DNA of 64,000 nt. Origin: Melioribacter sp051488665 (lineage in GTDB: Bacteria; Bacteroidota; Ignavibacteria; Ignavibacteriales; Melioribacteraceae). Position 1 is the stretch's first letter. Each line of letters begins with the position of its first letter. Shown here piece after piece: positions 1 through 8,199 of this stretch. A program made the position numbers and the translations under genes. The notes below the pieces were generated by a model that saw only the letters and a list, made by a program, of their open reading frames with translations, searched no databases and was not told the DNA's origin. The stretch spans positions 124,001-188,000 of the forward strand of contig NZ_JBPSEG010000001.1 of assembly GCF_051488665.1 (NCBI RefSeq), written 5' to 3'.

Positions 1-16
1 AGTTTCTTACATGAAA

Positions 17-32
17 AGCAAATACTGTACCA
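17..32 (-). promoter_or_regulatory. sigma-54-type promoter for a unit left of the window
   Basis: On the minus strand this reads TGGTACAGTATTTGCT, which matches the sigma-54 consensus TGGCAC-N5-TTGCA with GG and GC exactly 10 bp apart. It lies 59 bp downstream of the palindrome at 91-106, the same arrangement as four other sites in this window. The predicted transcript would start near position 6 and run leftwards into a gene that is not visible here. Confidence 0.75.
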
Positions 33-90
33 GATAAAAAAGCGGCTTTTTGTAAAATTTGATAAGTTTTTATGATTAATAATAGAGATG

Positions 91-106
91 TGGCTAATAT
101 TAGCCA
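91..106. promoter_or_regulatory. perfect 16-bp palindrome, putative activator (UAS) site
   Basis: The sequence is TGGCTAATATTAGCCA, identical on both strands. It sits 9 bp after the stop codon of the 610-aa gene and 59 bp upstream (minus strand) of the sigma-54-type element at 17-32. With four relatives at 22034, 31276, 43870 and 50983 it defines a shared regulatory motif. It is the only copy without a mismatch. Confidence 0.75.
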
Positions 107-115
107 GACTGGTTA

Positions 116-1948
116 TTAACGGACGGTGTCGAGTGTTTCTGTGAATTGTTTTACTTTTTCTTCAACTTGTTCTGTAATGCGTTTGCGATGCTTCTCTCTT
201 TCCTCCTGCAATTCATCAATCTGCCTTTTGTGGTGGTCGATGCTGGCAGTTATGCTGTTTCTCATTACTGTCTCTTTGTCCTTTGAGTATTCCTCGGCTT
301 CTTTTATTAGCCGGTCCTTTTGAAATTTTAGACTATTCAGTTTTTTAACCAGTTTTTGTTTTTCGTCAACTCTGTCGATTAATACAAAGCCTGCTATGAC
401 ACCCGAAATAAGAACTCCGATCAGAAAACTGACGATTCCCCATCTTAAACCGGAAAAAATAATCATCATTATTGTCGAATTATAACCGGAAGTATATGCT
501 AACGATTCGTTCGAATAACCGGCTAATCCGCCGATTAAAAAGACTATTAGCGCAATAATTGTATTATTGACCATATTTGCCGAAAATGATTTTGCGGGGT
601 TGTACCTCTCAAGATGAGGCAGCTGTAAAATTTTATCTTCTATAATTTGCTTTTCATATTCGTAATTCGAATTAATAGTCTTGATTACGTCATCCAGATT
701 ACTCTTAACTTTTTCATGGAAAGTTTCGAGTTCTTTCTTCAATCGTTTTATAGTTTCCGAATAGTCGTTAATTGCTTCGTCGTATTTAACAAGACTCTGC
801 TCGATTTCCTGATATTCACGTTTTTTCTTTTCTTCAACTATCAAATCAAGCGTTTCCTGGTATTTGCGTTCGAACTCCGGATACATACCGATAACAAGCG
901 TATTCGCAGATTCGGCGTAAGCTTTAATTACTTTGTCCAATAAGACAAAGTGTTTATTTATGTCTTCCGTAATGTATTCGTCGACTTTTAACTCCTTTAA
1001 GAGAATTATTTTATCGGCTATTTTCTTTAATGTATTTTCTTCAGTCAGTCTGTAGGGGCTTAAAGTATCCGCAATCAATTGTTGAGCCGGAGCAAAATCT
1101 TTTTCGTAAAACACATTGTAGATTAACGCATTGATAAGGAAGTAGTTAAACATACCGAAATTATTCACGTCTATTGCCGCAATCATTCTGTGGAAGTCGT
1201 ACGTTATTACTTCCCGAATGTAGTATTCAACAATTTCTCTGTTGTTTAATTTAAGCTCGCACAATGCGCTGTAAATCTTGGCCGTAATCCCGTTTTGCTT
1301 AGTTTCGACAGCCTCTTTGAAAAGATTATTTGCTTCGTCGTATCTTTTTTCCTTGAGATACAGGAAGCCGTGAAAGAGATTTACAATGTAAAGCAATTCA
1401 TGCAAGACCGGTTCCTGCAATTTCAGCGCAACTACCATCTGTTTGACTTCATTGAAAAGTCCGTCGGCTTTTGAGAAGTTATAGATTGAATTATGATATG
1501 TGTGAAGTATAGCCTGAATAACGAATTTAAAGAAATTGTGTTTATAAATATCGCGTTCAATAAAACTCATCGTAAGATTGGCGTAATATTCTTTTTCGCC
1601 TCTTATCTGCGCCGTAGCCCACTTTGCATAATTTTCTTTGATCGATTTATGAAGATCGAAATATTTGGCCCGATTGAAATTCGCTTTCATATATTCTTCT
1701 ATCTGAGCCAACAGCCAGGAATCGTAGACCCAGTAAATGGGGGCGTTGTTAAAAGGTATGAATATTTCTTTAAGTTCTTCTGGTATGTCGAAAGAAAGGA
1801 TTTTAATATTGTCCTTTAAATGCTTGATATAATCGAATTCTCCTTTAAAAGAGAGTTCGAACAATTCCCTGCCGAGCTTAAAAAATTCCGATACGCTCGC
1901 GCCTTTGTTGCCCGTTGTTACAATATGTTTTTCGACGGCTTCGGACAC
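116..1948 (-). CDS. 610-aa helical repeat / membrane / coiled-coil protein of unknown function
   Basis: Not recognised as a known family. Residues 1-350 are helix-rich, and a segment near 190-215 (LYLKEKRYDEANNLFKEA) looks like a tetratricopeptide repeat. Residues 365-445 are a charged coiled coil. Two hydrophobic segments (about 461-479 and 495-524) form a hairpin in the membrane, and a second coiled coil (525-605) follows. Both coiled coils should therefore face the same compartment, probably the cytoplasm. It is the last gene of the fliA-to-motB unit, only 2 bp after the PAS kinase gene, so co-expression with motility genes is likely. A scaffold or signalling partner for the stators or for the kinase is possible but is inference only. 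Confidence 0.75.
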   Translation of the reverse strand: MSEAVEKHIVTTGNKGASVSEFFKLGRELFELSFKGEFDYIKHLKDNIKILSFDIPEELKEIFIPFNNAPIYWVYDSWLLAQIEEYMKANFNRAKYFDLHKSIKENYAKWATAQIRGEKEYYANLTMSFIERDIYKHNFFKFVIQAILHTYHNSIYNFSKADGLFNEVKQMVVALKLQEPVLHELLYIVNLFHGFLYLKEKRYDEANNLFKEAVETKQNGITAKIYSALCELKLNNREIVEYYIREVITYDFHRMIAAIDVNNFGMFNYFLINALIYNVFYEKDFAPAQQLIADTLSPYRLTEENTLKKIADKIILLKELKVDEYITEDINKHFVLLDKVIKAYAESANTLVIGMYPEFERKYQETLDLIVEEKKKREYQEIEQSLVKYDEAINDYSETIKRLKKELETFHEKVKSNLDDVIKTINSNYEYEKQIIEDKILQLPHLERYNPAKSFSANMVNNTIIALIVFLIGGLAGYSNESLAYTSGYNSTIMMIIFSGLRWGIVSFLIGVLISGVIAGFVLIDRVDEKQKLVKKLNSLKFQKDRLIKEAEEYSKDKETVMRNSITASIDHHKRQIDELQEEREKHRKRITEQVEEKVKQFTETLDTVR

Positions 1949-1950
1949 TT

Positions 1951-3810
1951 TTACTCCATACCGTAATCTTTATAATTAAATGTCAAAATAATTTTTGTGC
2001 CTTTACTTTTCTCACTATTAATTTCGAAATTTCCGTTCATAAGTTTAGTCAATTTGTGAGCAATTGTTAGTCCCAAACCCAAACCTTCGTAAGGACGCGT
2101 ATATCCTTCGACTTCCTGACTGAAAGGCGACAATAACCGCTCAATATCGTCCGGATTCATACCGATACCGGTGTCTTCAATAATAATTTTAATTTTATCC
2201 GCTTCAATCAGGCTGCCCAGATAAACATATCCTTTGTGCGTATATTTAATTGCATTGTCTACGAGCAGTTCAATTATCTTTTCGAGTTTTACCCAGTCGA
2301 CTTCAATCATTGCTTCGTTATCGCTCAATCCCAGCCGGAATTCGAGCCCTTTCTTTTCGGCTTCTTTATATTTTTTGTCGTAGACATGCTTAATAATCTG
2401 ATTGCAATTTAAGATTACATACTCGATTTCGACTTCGCCCGCTTCGATTTGGGATAAATCGACTATATTCGTAAAGAGTTCCAGCACTCGTCCGAGTACG
2501 TCTTTCATCTGTTCGGTAATTTCTTTTACCGCCACGTAATCTTTAGCTTCGAGGCAGTCGTTCAAAATTTCCGAATACCCGAGTATTCCGTTAAAAGGCG
2601 TCCGGATTTCGTGGGATATATTCGCCAAAAAACTCGACTTCATCTTATTTAGCTGAACCTCTTTCAAGTAACTGATTTCGAGCTGTTCCCTGTATCTCTT
2701 CTCCTCGGTAACGTCTTTAAGCGTAACTATGAAAATTTTATTTTTGCCGTCGCCGAGATCGGTGTAAGTTACTTTGCAATTGTAGTGTCTCTCCTTTTTG
2801 CATTTATAGCCGAATTCATAAATTTCAAGCGGTCCGTTTTCTATTGCGGAAATCGACTGTTTTATTTTATCGTACAAATCTTTCGGAATTATATCGCTAA
2901 GTTTTTGATTCAGAATTTCGGGTTTGTTGAGTTCGAACAACTTGCAAAAATTATCGTTAGCGTTGTCCAGGATGAATTTTCCGTTTTCTTTACGAGTAAT
3001 TAAAAGTAAATCAGAAATGTTTTCGATAATAAGTTTTTGTTTTCTCTCGGATTGTTCTATAATCTGTTTCTGATAAACAATTTCAGTCAAATCGTGCGCG
3101 CTTATAATAAAGCCGCTGTATCTGTTGTCCGTGGCTGTAAACGGGTGAAGATGAATATCCCAATATTCTTCCTTGCCGCCTCGATTCATGCATATGATTT
3201 TTTTCCATCCCGTTCTCGTATCGACCGCGCGTACGAACGACTCGTAATCATCGCTTATAAATTCTTTGAACAGCTCTTTTACATTCAGATAAAATAATTC
3301 TTCGATGCTTTTGTCTAAAATGTCCTCCACCGAATGAGTTGCAAATACGATGCTTCCTTTGTCGCCCGCGATGATTATGGGAACGTTACCCAGATCGAGA
3401 GCCGAATGGAGAGAATCGATTTTCCATTCGATTTCCTTTCGATTTTTTTGCGTGTCGATATTTATCAGAAAAAACTGCTCGCCTTTTAAGAATATTCTTT
3501 CGATATCCACCTTATACGGATTGGAGCCGTTGTCGTAGTCCGTATTAATTGTGATGTCGAACGTCAGATTTCTGAAATTTTTGCCGAGGAATCCTTTAAC
3601 AAGAAACAGAAATTCCGAAGTGGGATTCAAACGGTGAAGGCTGTCGTTTACGTTCAGATGAAAAATATCGCTAAAGAGCGAATTGCAATACAATATATTC
3701 AAAGCGGAGTCAACAATAACTATTGCTCTGCTACCCGGCAATTCCTTGTAAGTTTTCCAATCTTCAGCCGGGCTAAAATTTTTATCTTCCGCGACGTATT
3801 TATTCTGCAT
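1951..3810 (-). CDS. PAS-domain sensor histidine kinase
   Basis: Soluble kinase of 619 aa. Three PAS-like segments (about 20-125, 130-245 and 250-375) precede the dimerisation helix with the phosphorylated histidine H400 in ANISHEIRTPFNG. A complete HATPase domain follows: N box near N519 (LLVDNAIKYTHKG), G1 box DTGIG at 546-550, and a GLGLGL lid near 576. There is no membrane segment or signal peptide, so it senses something inside the cell. It lies 3 bp downstream of the 212-aa gene and close behind two response regulator genes (4501-5551) that are candidate partners. The stimulus is unknown. Confidence 0.92.
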   Translation of the reverse strand: MQNKYVAEDKNFSPAEDWKTYKELPGSRAIVIVDSALNILYCNSLFSDIFHLNVNDSLHRLNPTSEFLFLVKGFLGKNFRNLTFDITINTDYDNGSNPYKVDIERIFLKGEQFFLINIDTQKNRKEIEWKIDSLHSALDLGNVPIIIAGDKGSIVFATHSVEDILDKSIEELFYLNVKELFKEFISDDYESFVRAVDTRTGWKKIICMNRGGKEEYWDIHLHPFTATDNRYSGFIISAHDLTEIVYQKQIIEQSERKQKLIIENISDLLLITRKENGKFILDNANDNFCKLFELNKPEILNQKLSDIIPKDLYDKIKQSISAIENGPLEIYEFGYKCKKERHYNCKVTYTDLGDGKNKIFIVTLKDVTEEKRYREQLEISYLKEVQLNKMKSSFLANISHEIRTPFNGILGYSEILNDCLEAKDYVAVKEITEQMKDVLGRVLELFTNIVDLSQIEAGEVEIEYVILNCNQIIKHVYDKKYKEAEKKGLEFRLGLSDNEAMIEVDWVKLEKIIELLVDNAIKYTHKGYVYLGSLIEADKIKIIIEDTGIGMNPDDIERLLSPFSQEVEGYTRPYEGLGLGLTIAHKLTKLMNGNFEINSEKSKGTKIILTFNYKDYGME

Positions 3811-3813
3811 AAA

Positions 3814-4452
3814 TTATTTTATCTGTATGCTTTTTATTTTAAAATCATGCTCGACACCTTCAATGTTTGTTATATCTATCTTTTTAGATAAATATGTTTC
3901 CAGGAATTTCATAAGGCAATGGTTTAAAAAATAAAATTCTTCTTTCAGTTCGTTTTTATAATCCGCGTAAAGAGTATCGAGCGTAAGAGCGTCCGTTATC
4001 AAATTCGGTTTTGAAAGGGTAACTTCCCTGATATGTTCGAAAAAGGCTTTCAATTTTTCCATCTTACGCGAAGAATCGTTAATCCGGACGTCTTCTGCGA
4101 CGGGGGCGGAAACGCCAATTGTAATTGTAACTTCGGCAGAATAATTGTTAACCGTTTTGCTTACCCGATAATTGATGTGTTGATATTTTGATAATTCGAT
4201 TAATTCGAGCGATGCGACAAATAAAAAATCCTCGTATTCGAATGAAATTTCTATTTTTTCGTCGGAGCTGTTGAAACTGTTCAATTTCCATCCGTAGCTG
4301 GACAACAGAGCCGTCGCAGGAGAAATCGATACCGAATCGTTATTTGCAGCGGAAGAAAAGGCATAAGGATTGTTCTTACGGTTAAATTTATGGTGACCGT
4401 TGGATTTTTTATAATCGGTATTTGGACTGATATTGACTATTCTTTCGAGCAT
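3814..4452 (-). CDS. 212-aa protein of unknown function
   Basis: No family recognised. The start is supported by a good ribosome binding site (GGAGGAAAAGG just upstream of the ATG). The N-terminal ~35 residues are polar and Asn-rich. They are followed by a DSVSISPATALL segment, a style of sequence also seen in flagellar accessory proteins such as FlgM, though length and the rest do not fit FlgM. Residues 60-125 alternate like beta strands and residues 130-212 look helical. No signal peptide or membrane segment. It lies between a response regulator gene and a PAS kinase gene in the motility unit, so a role in that signalling branch is plausible but unproven. Confidence 0.75.
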   Translation of the reverse strand: MLERIVNISPNTDYKKSNGHHKFNRKNNPYAFSSAANNDSVSISPATALLSSYGWKLNSFNSSDEKIEISFEYEDFLFVASLELIELSKYQHINYRVSKTVNNYSAEVTITIGVSAPVAEDVRINDSSRKMEKLKAFFEHIREVTLSKPNLITDALTLDTLYADYKNELKEEFYFLNHCLMKFLETYLSKKIDITNIEGVEHDFKIKSIQIK

Positions 4453-4500
4453 ACCTTTTCCTCCGATATTATTATCGAAGGAAAAGGCAAATTCTTTAGA

Positions 4501-5154
4501 TTAGTCGGTCTTAATCATTCGGTTTTCGTCGATATAGTCGATTACCTGGGGATTTTTGAGGTAAATCAATTGCTGAACGAACTTGTTGATCCTTTCGACG
4601 GATTCTTTCATTACTTTTAAGTCGTCCGCCAATTTCGATTTGCTCTCATCATTAAGTTCGTTTTCGATCGATTTCAAAGAAAGCATTAAACTGCTGAGCG
4701 GATTATTTATTTTGTGCCCGATTGTGCATGCCAGGTCGACCACCGCTTTGCTGTGTTCGGCGTTCTTTAATTCGTTTTGCAGGTTATAAATGCGGATTCC
4801 CGAACGGATTCGCGCAAGCAATTCCTGATTTTCAACCGGTTTAACAAGGAAATCATCCGCTCCGATATCGAGACCCATAATCCGGTCTTTCAATGACGAA
4901 CGTGCGGTGAGTATAATAAAGTAGATCGATTTGAATTTTTCGTCGGCTTTCAAAATATTACATAAAGAAAGTCCGTCGAGCACGGGCATTGTCCAATCGG
5001 CAAGTATTACCTTCGGGCTGAAATTTTTCAAAATTTCGAGAGCGTCTTCGCCGTTTATTGCAGTAGCCACTTCGTAATTGTTGCGCGTAAGTAACTTTTC
5101 CAGTATAAATCTGGTGTCTTTTTCGTCTTCTACTACAAGGATTTTATCTTTCAT
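4501..5154 (-). CDS. response regulator fused to a histidine-kinase dimerisation helix (no ATPase domain)
   Basis: Residues 1-120 form a receiver domain: acidic pocket VVEDE, phospho-acceptor D53 in LADWTMP, and conserved K105 in VKP. Residues 130-205 resemble the HisKA dimerisation domain, with H147 in CTIGHKINNPLSSL. The protein ends after 217 residues without an ATP-binding domain. It could be a phosphotransfer intermediate or a dimeric output that docks to a kinase. It overlaps the upstream response regulator gene by 11 bp and is translationally coupled to it. Known REC-plus-HisKA fragments exist in multistep relays; the actual partner is inferred. Confidence 0.85.
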   Translation of the reverse strand: MKDKILVVEDEKDTRFILEKLLTRNNYEVATAINGEDALEILKNFSPKVILADWTMPVLDGLSLCNILKADEKFKSIYFIILTARSSLKDRIMGLDIGADDFLVKPVENQELLARIRSGIRIYNLQNELKNAEHSKAVVDLACTIGHKINNPLSSLMLSLKSIENELNDESKSKLADDLKVMKESVERINKFVQQLIYLKNPQVIDYIDENRMIKTD

Positions 5155-5551
5155 AAATCAACCTGTTAACTTTTTGTAAAAAAAGATCTATACTTACAAT
5201 CGGTTTCAAAACGTAATCGTCGGCTTTGCTTTCAATTAACAAACTGCTGCCTTCTTTGCTTTTGGAGTATGCAGTAACCAAGAGTATCGGTACGTTTAAA
5301 TTAACAAAATTTTCTTTAATATACCGCGAAAGTTTGGCTCCGTCGATTTTTTCGGTTTCCAGATACGTATTTCTCAAACTTACGTCCATGATAATCAAAG
5401 CTACATTGTTACCGTTGAGATGCGAAAAAAGTTCCTCGGTATCTTCCGTGATTACGGTTTCGAATCCGATTTTATTGAATAAGACTCTGTAAAAATCCTG
5501 CAGGAGCTGGTCGTCTTCGACTATCAATATTTTCTTCTTTTCCAAACTCAA
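5144..5551 (-). CDS. stand-alone response regulator (receiver domain)
   Basis: 135-aa protein consisting of a single receiver domain: acidic pocket VEDD at residues 11-14, likely phospho-acceptor D56 in IIMDVS, T/A switch region in LLVTAYS, and K117 in LKP. There is no output domain. A slightly extended loop after the acceptor (about 57-70) distinguishes it from CheY. It lies 1 bp downstream of motB and overlaps the next response regulator gene. Its place between stator genes and a kinase suggests a role in tuning motor output, but the target cannot be read from sequence. Confidence 0.88.
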   Translation of the reverse strand: MSLEKKKILIVEDDQLLQDFYRVLFNKIGFETVITEDTEELFSHLNGNNVALIIMDVSLRNTYLETEKIDGAKLSRYIKENFVNLNVPILLVTAYSKSKEGSSLLIESKADDYVLKPIVSIDLFLQKVNRLIYER

Positions 5552-5552
5552 A

Positions 5553-6377
5553 TTAATTTGTCGAATATTTCAAAGTAATGCTGATTCTTCTGTTGATAGA
5601 GCTGTAAGGATTTTCGGGGTCGCGGAGACGTGTGTCGGCATAGCCGCTTATTTCGTCGATCTGCTTTTCTGAAACGCCGGCTGCCACCAGCGCGCGTTTA
5701 GCCGAATTGGCTCTGTCGGTGCTCAGCTCGAAATTCGTATATCCCGTTCCGTCGTTTTTATACTGGCGCGCGTCCGTATGACCTTCGATAATAATTTTGT
5801 TGTTCATTTTAGCGATTTCCGCTCCAATTTTACTCAGAATTCGTTTTGCTTCCGGTTTTAACTCGGCTGTACCGACTTCAAAGAAGATGTCGTTTGCAGA
5901 ATCAATCAATTCAATTCTCAAGCCTTCCTTAACAACTTCGATCTTTACCTGGTCCGTTAAGCTTTCCAGGTCAGTTTCTTTTGTCAGTTCCTCTTTTAAT
6001 TTTTCGCCCATTTTTTCGAGTTCCTGCCTTTCGGATTCTTTTTTCTGAATTTCGGCTTGAATTTTTGCATCGATCAGAGAACTCGAGCTGCCGTCGAGAA
6101 TGCCTTTACCTTTTGTCGAAAATCCTATCGGGTCATTGAAATAGCCAGCTACGGCTTCTTTAACTTCCTCGCTTTGACCCAGCACCCATAGCACAATAAA
6201 GAGAGCCATCATTGCGGTAACGAAGTCGGCGTAAGCCACTTTCCAGGCGCCGCCGTGATGTCCTCCGTCGACCTTTTTTATCTTTTTAATTATCGGAGGC
6301 TGTTCGTCGTACGATACCTCCTGAGCCGGCTCGTCCTGTTTTTTAAGAGTTGGTCTTTTATTCGATGCTTCCGCCAT
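5553..6377 (-). CDS. motB: flagellar stator protein MotB (second pair)
   Basis: 274-aa stator subunit. A basic, His/Gly-rich cytoplasmic N-terminus (IKKVDGGHHGGAWK) leads into one membrane helix with the ion-carrying aspartate D51 in AYADFVTAMMALF. A plug/linker rich in Glu/Lys follows (about 85-140), then a C-terminal OmpA-like peptidoglycan-binding domain (EGHTDA and the SINRRISI end). The N-terminus and helix resemble the enterobacterial, proton-type MotB more than the first pair does. Its ATG overlaps the stop of the preceding motA by 1 bp. With that MotA it forms a stator complex anchored to the cell wall. Confidence 0.93.
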   Translation of the reverse strand: MAEASNKRPTLKKQDEPAQEVSYDEQPPIIKKIKKVDGGHHGGAWKVAYADFVTAMMALFIVLWVLGQSEEVKEAVAGYFNDPIGFSTKGKGILDGSSSSLIDAKIQAEIQKKESERQELEKMGEKLKEELTKETDLESLTDQVKIEVVKEGLRIELIDSANDIFFEVGTAELKPEAKRILSKIGAEIAKMNNKIIIEGHTDARQYKNDGTGYTNFELSTDRANSAKRALVAAGVSEKQIDEISGYADTRLRDPENPYSSINRRISITLKYSTN

Positions 6378-7231
6378 TATTTCTTACCTCTCAAAGCGTT
6401 TTCAAGCTCGCTGAATGTCGGTCTGTGATCCGAAAAAATTGTACGTCTTGCCATTTCGGCGGCTACAAACGGCGGATTGCCTTTTGCATAAGCGAGAATA
6501 AATGTCTTAATAATTTTCAGTTCCTGGGCTTTGTCCGACACTATGTGGTGCAGGTTTGCCGACATTGGATTTACAAAGCCGTATGACAGCAAAACTCCCA
6601 GGAACGTTCCAACGAGCGCAGCCGCTACGTGGTGCCCGACGGCTTCGGGTCCTTCGTTAATCGATCCCATTGTTATAATAACGCCCAGAACTGCAGCCAC
6701 AATGCCCAAACCCGGCAATGAATCGCCCACGCGACCAATCGTTTCGGAAACGGGTTTGTTTTCGAGTTCGAATGTTTCGATTTCGGCGTCCATTAAATTC
6801 TCAAGTTCGTGAGGCGGCACCGAACCCGCAAGCATTACTTTCATCGTGTCGCAAAAGAAATCTTTTTTAACCGGGTCTTCTATTAAAAGTTTGCTTTTCG
6901 AAAGAATATCGCTTTTGTCAGGCTGTTCAATATGCTTTTCGATTGCCAGCAGTCCTTCCCTCTGCGCCGTAAGAAAAAGCATACTGAAAGCTTTCAGCAT
7001 TTCGATATAATCTTCTTTCGACGCCGAGTGTCCTTTGAATAACGTAGGTAATTGAGCCATAATTTTTTTCAGTAAGGCGGGAGGCGACGCAATCAGAATA
7101 CTGCCGATTGCGGCGCCGCCGATCGTAATAAATTCGGATATCTGAATCAACAAAACGAGATTGCCGCCGGCAATTGTAAAACCCGCAACTACCGATATAA
7201 ATACAACAGCAATACCTACAATAACGAACAT
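6377..7231 (-). CDS. motA: flagellar stator protein MotA (second pair)
   Basis: 284-aa inner-membrane stator subunit, full length for the E. coli-like MotA family (284-295 aa). Helices 1-2 lie within about residues 1-55, and the cytoplasmic loop contains the typical AQREGLLAIEKHIE motif. Helices 3-4 (about 170-225) include the conserved PGLGIVAAVLGVIITMG region with its proline and the SYGFVNPM segment. It works with the adjacent MotB to convert ion flow into torque on FliG. It lies 9 bp downstream of the REC-Hpt gene. The start ATG has no strong ribosome site, so coupling to upstream translation is likely. Confidence 0.94.
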   Translation of the reverse strand: MFVIVGIAVVFISVVAGFTIAGGNLVLLIQISEFITIGGAAIGSILIASPPALLKKIMAQLPTLFKGHSASKEDYIEMLKAFSMLFLTAQREGLLAIEKHIEQPDKSDILSKSKLLIEDPVKKDFFCDTMKVMLAGSVPPHELENLMDAEIETFELENKPVSETIGRVGDSLPGLGIVAAVLGVIITMGSINEGPEAVGHHVAAALVGTFLGVLLSYGFVNPMSANLHHIVSDKAQELKIIKTFILAYAKGNPPFVAAEMARRTIFSDHRPTFSELENALRGKK

Positions 7232-7240
7232 ATTAACACC

Positions 7241-7960
7241 TTATTTAGAGTTTAGAATTTCGAGCACTTCGATTTCGTTAAACAAGTTTTCAATTGAATT
7301 TTCGATCGTACGCCAATCGTTATTATTATCGGAAATTTTTTCTTCTATTTCAGCGCAAATACGAGAAAGATTTCTAAAACCGACCGTCCCGCTGCTCCCT
7401 TTCAGTTCATGGATAATCGTTCTCAAAAGTTCGCGTTTTTCTGCAATTAGAGCTTCTTTAATGGCGTCGATTTTTAACGGCAAGTTCGAAATAAAAAGTT
7501 TTTTTATTGTTTCCTTTATTTCTTTTTTTTCTTCGTTGCTCAAGAGCTTCTGATTCCTCAAATTGGCAAAAAAGTCGTTGCCGAGCGCTTCTTTTATCGA
7601 TTTAATCAAAATCGTTTTCGATAATGGTTTCGAAATTACATTCACCGCTCCCGATTTTACTGCTTCAATTACATTCTTCTTGTCCGTATGACCGCTTATT
7701 ACAACCACTGGAATGTCCTTCAGATCGTCGAGCACTTTAATTACCTTCAGCATTCTGAGTCCGTCGAGGTTGGGCATCATTAAATCCAGAAAAATAAGTT
7801 TCGGCTTAAACTCGATGGCTTTTTGAATTCCTTCGAGACCGTCGCTCGACATTACTACTTCTATATTATATTCGGAAAGAAAATTTTTGATAACATTACG
7901 AATAATATCCGAATCATCAATCACCAGAATTCGCACCTTATTGTCGAAAAATGTGGTCAT
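7241..7960 (-). CDS. REC-Hpt phosphotransfer protein
   Basis: 239-aa protein joining a receiver domain to a histidine phosphotransfer domain. Residues 8-125: acidic pocket IDD, D59 in FLDLMMP, K112 in SKP. Residues 145-235: a helical bundle with H184 in IIHELKGSSGTVG, the Hpt signature HxLKGSS. Such a protein can receive phosphate on Asp and/or relay it from His and so act as a node in a multistep relay. It overlaps csrA by 4 bp and is followed by motA/motB and two further receiver proteins, so the relay is likely tied to motility. Partners are inferred from position. Confidence 0.9.
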   Translation of the reverse strand: MTTFFDNKVRILVIDDSDIIRNVIKNFLSEYNIEVVMSSDGLEGIQKAIEFKPKLIFLDLMMPNLDGLRMLKVIKVLDDLKDIPVVVISGHTDKKNVIEAVKSGAVNVISKPLSKTILIKSIKEALGNDFFANLRNQKLLSNEEKKEIKETIKKLFISNLPLKIDAIKEALIAEKRELLRTIIHELKGSSGTVGFRNLSRICAEIEEKISDNNNDWRTIENSIENLFNEIEVLEILNSK

Positions 7961-8196
7961 TTGTTAACCTTTTTAATTTTATATTTCGACAAGTCGACAT
8001 TATCGGCGCCCTTCTGTTGAGAGGCTTCGCGCGAAATCTCGATTACCTTTTCGTAAATTTCCCCGCGGTAAATTTCGACAGAATCGGGCGCGGTTATTCC
8101 GATTTTAACGTGATTCTCCGAAATCGAAAGAATCTTAATCGTTATGTCGGGCCCGATTTTAATTTCTTCGTTTACTTTTCTTGATAAAATTAACAT
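7957..8196 (-). CDS. csrA: carbon storage regulator CsrA
   Basis: 79-aa RNA-binding translational regulator. The start MLILSRKVNEEIKIG and the core IKILSISENHVKIGI are textbook CsrA, and EIYRGEIYEKV contains the basic RNA-contact region at the end of the beta core. The C-terminal tail (NVDLSKYKIKKVNK) is longer than in E. coli (61 aa), as is common outside the gammaproteobacteria. It dimerises and binds GGA motifs near ribosome sites. It is encoded directly after fliW (3 bp gap), the usual pairing in which FliW titrates CsrA and links flagellin level to translation. The flgE leader (33387-33495) holds several GGA motifs and is a candidate target. Confidence 0.95.
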   Translation of the reverse strand: MLILSRKVNEEIKIGPDITIKILSISENHVKIGITAPDSVEIYRGEIYEKVIEISREASQQKGADNVDLSKYKIKKVNK

Positions 8197-8199
8197 GGC

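Noticed and set aside
91..106. The palindrome itself as a sigma-54 promoter
   Set aside because: Its GG and GC are 9 bp apart rather than 10, and properly spaced -24/-12 elements occur 51-59 bp further downstream at every copy.
3814..4452. FlgM anti-sigma factor
   Set aside because: Only a short VSIS-like segment resembles FlgM; the protein is more than twice as long and has a beta-rich centre.
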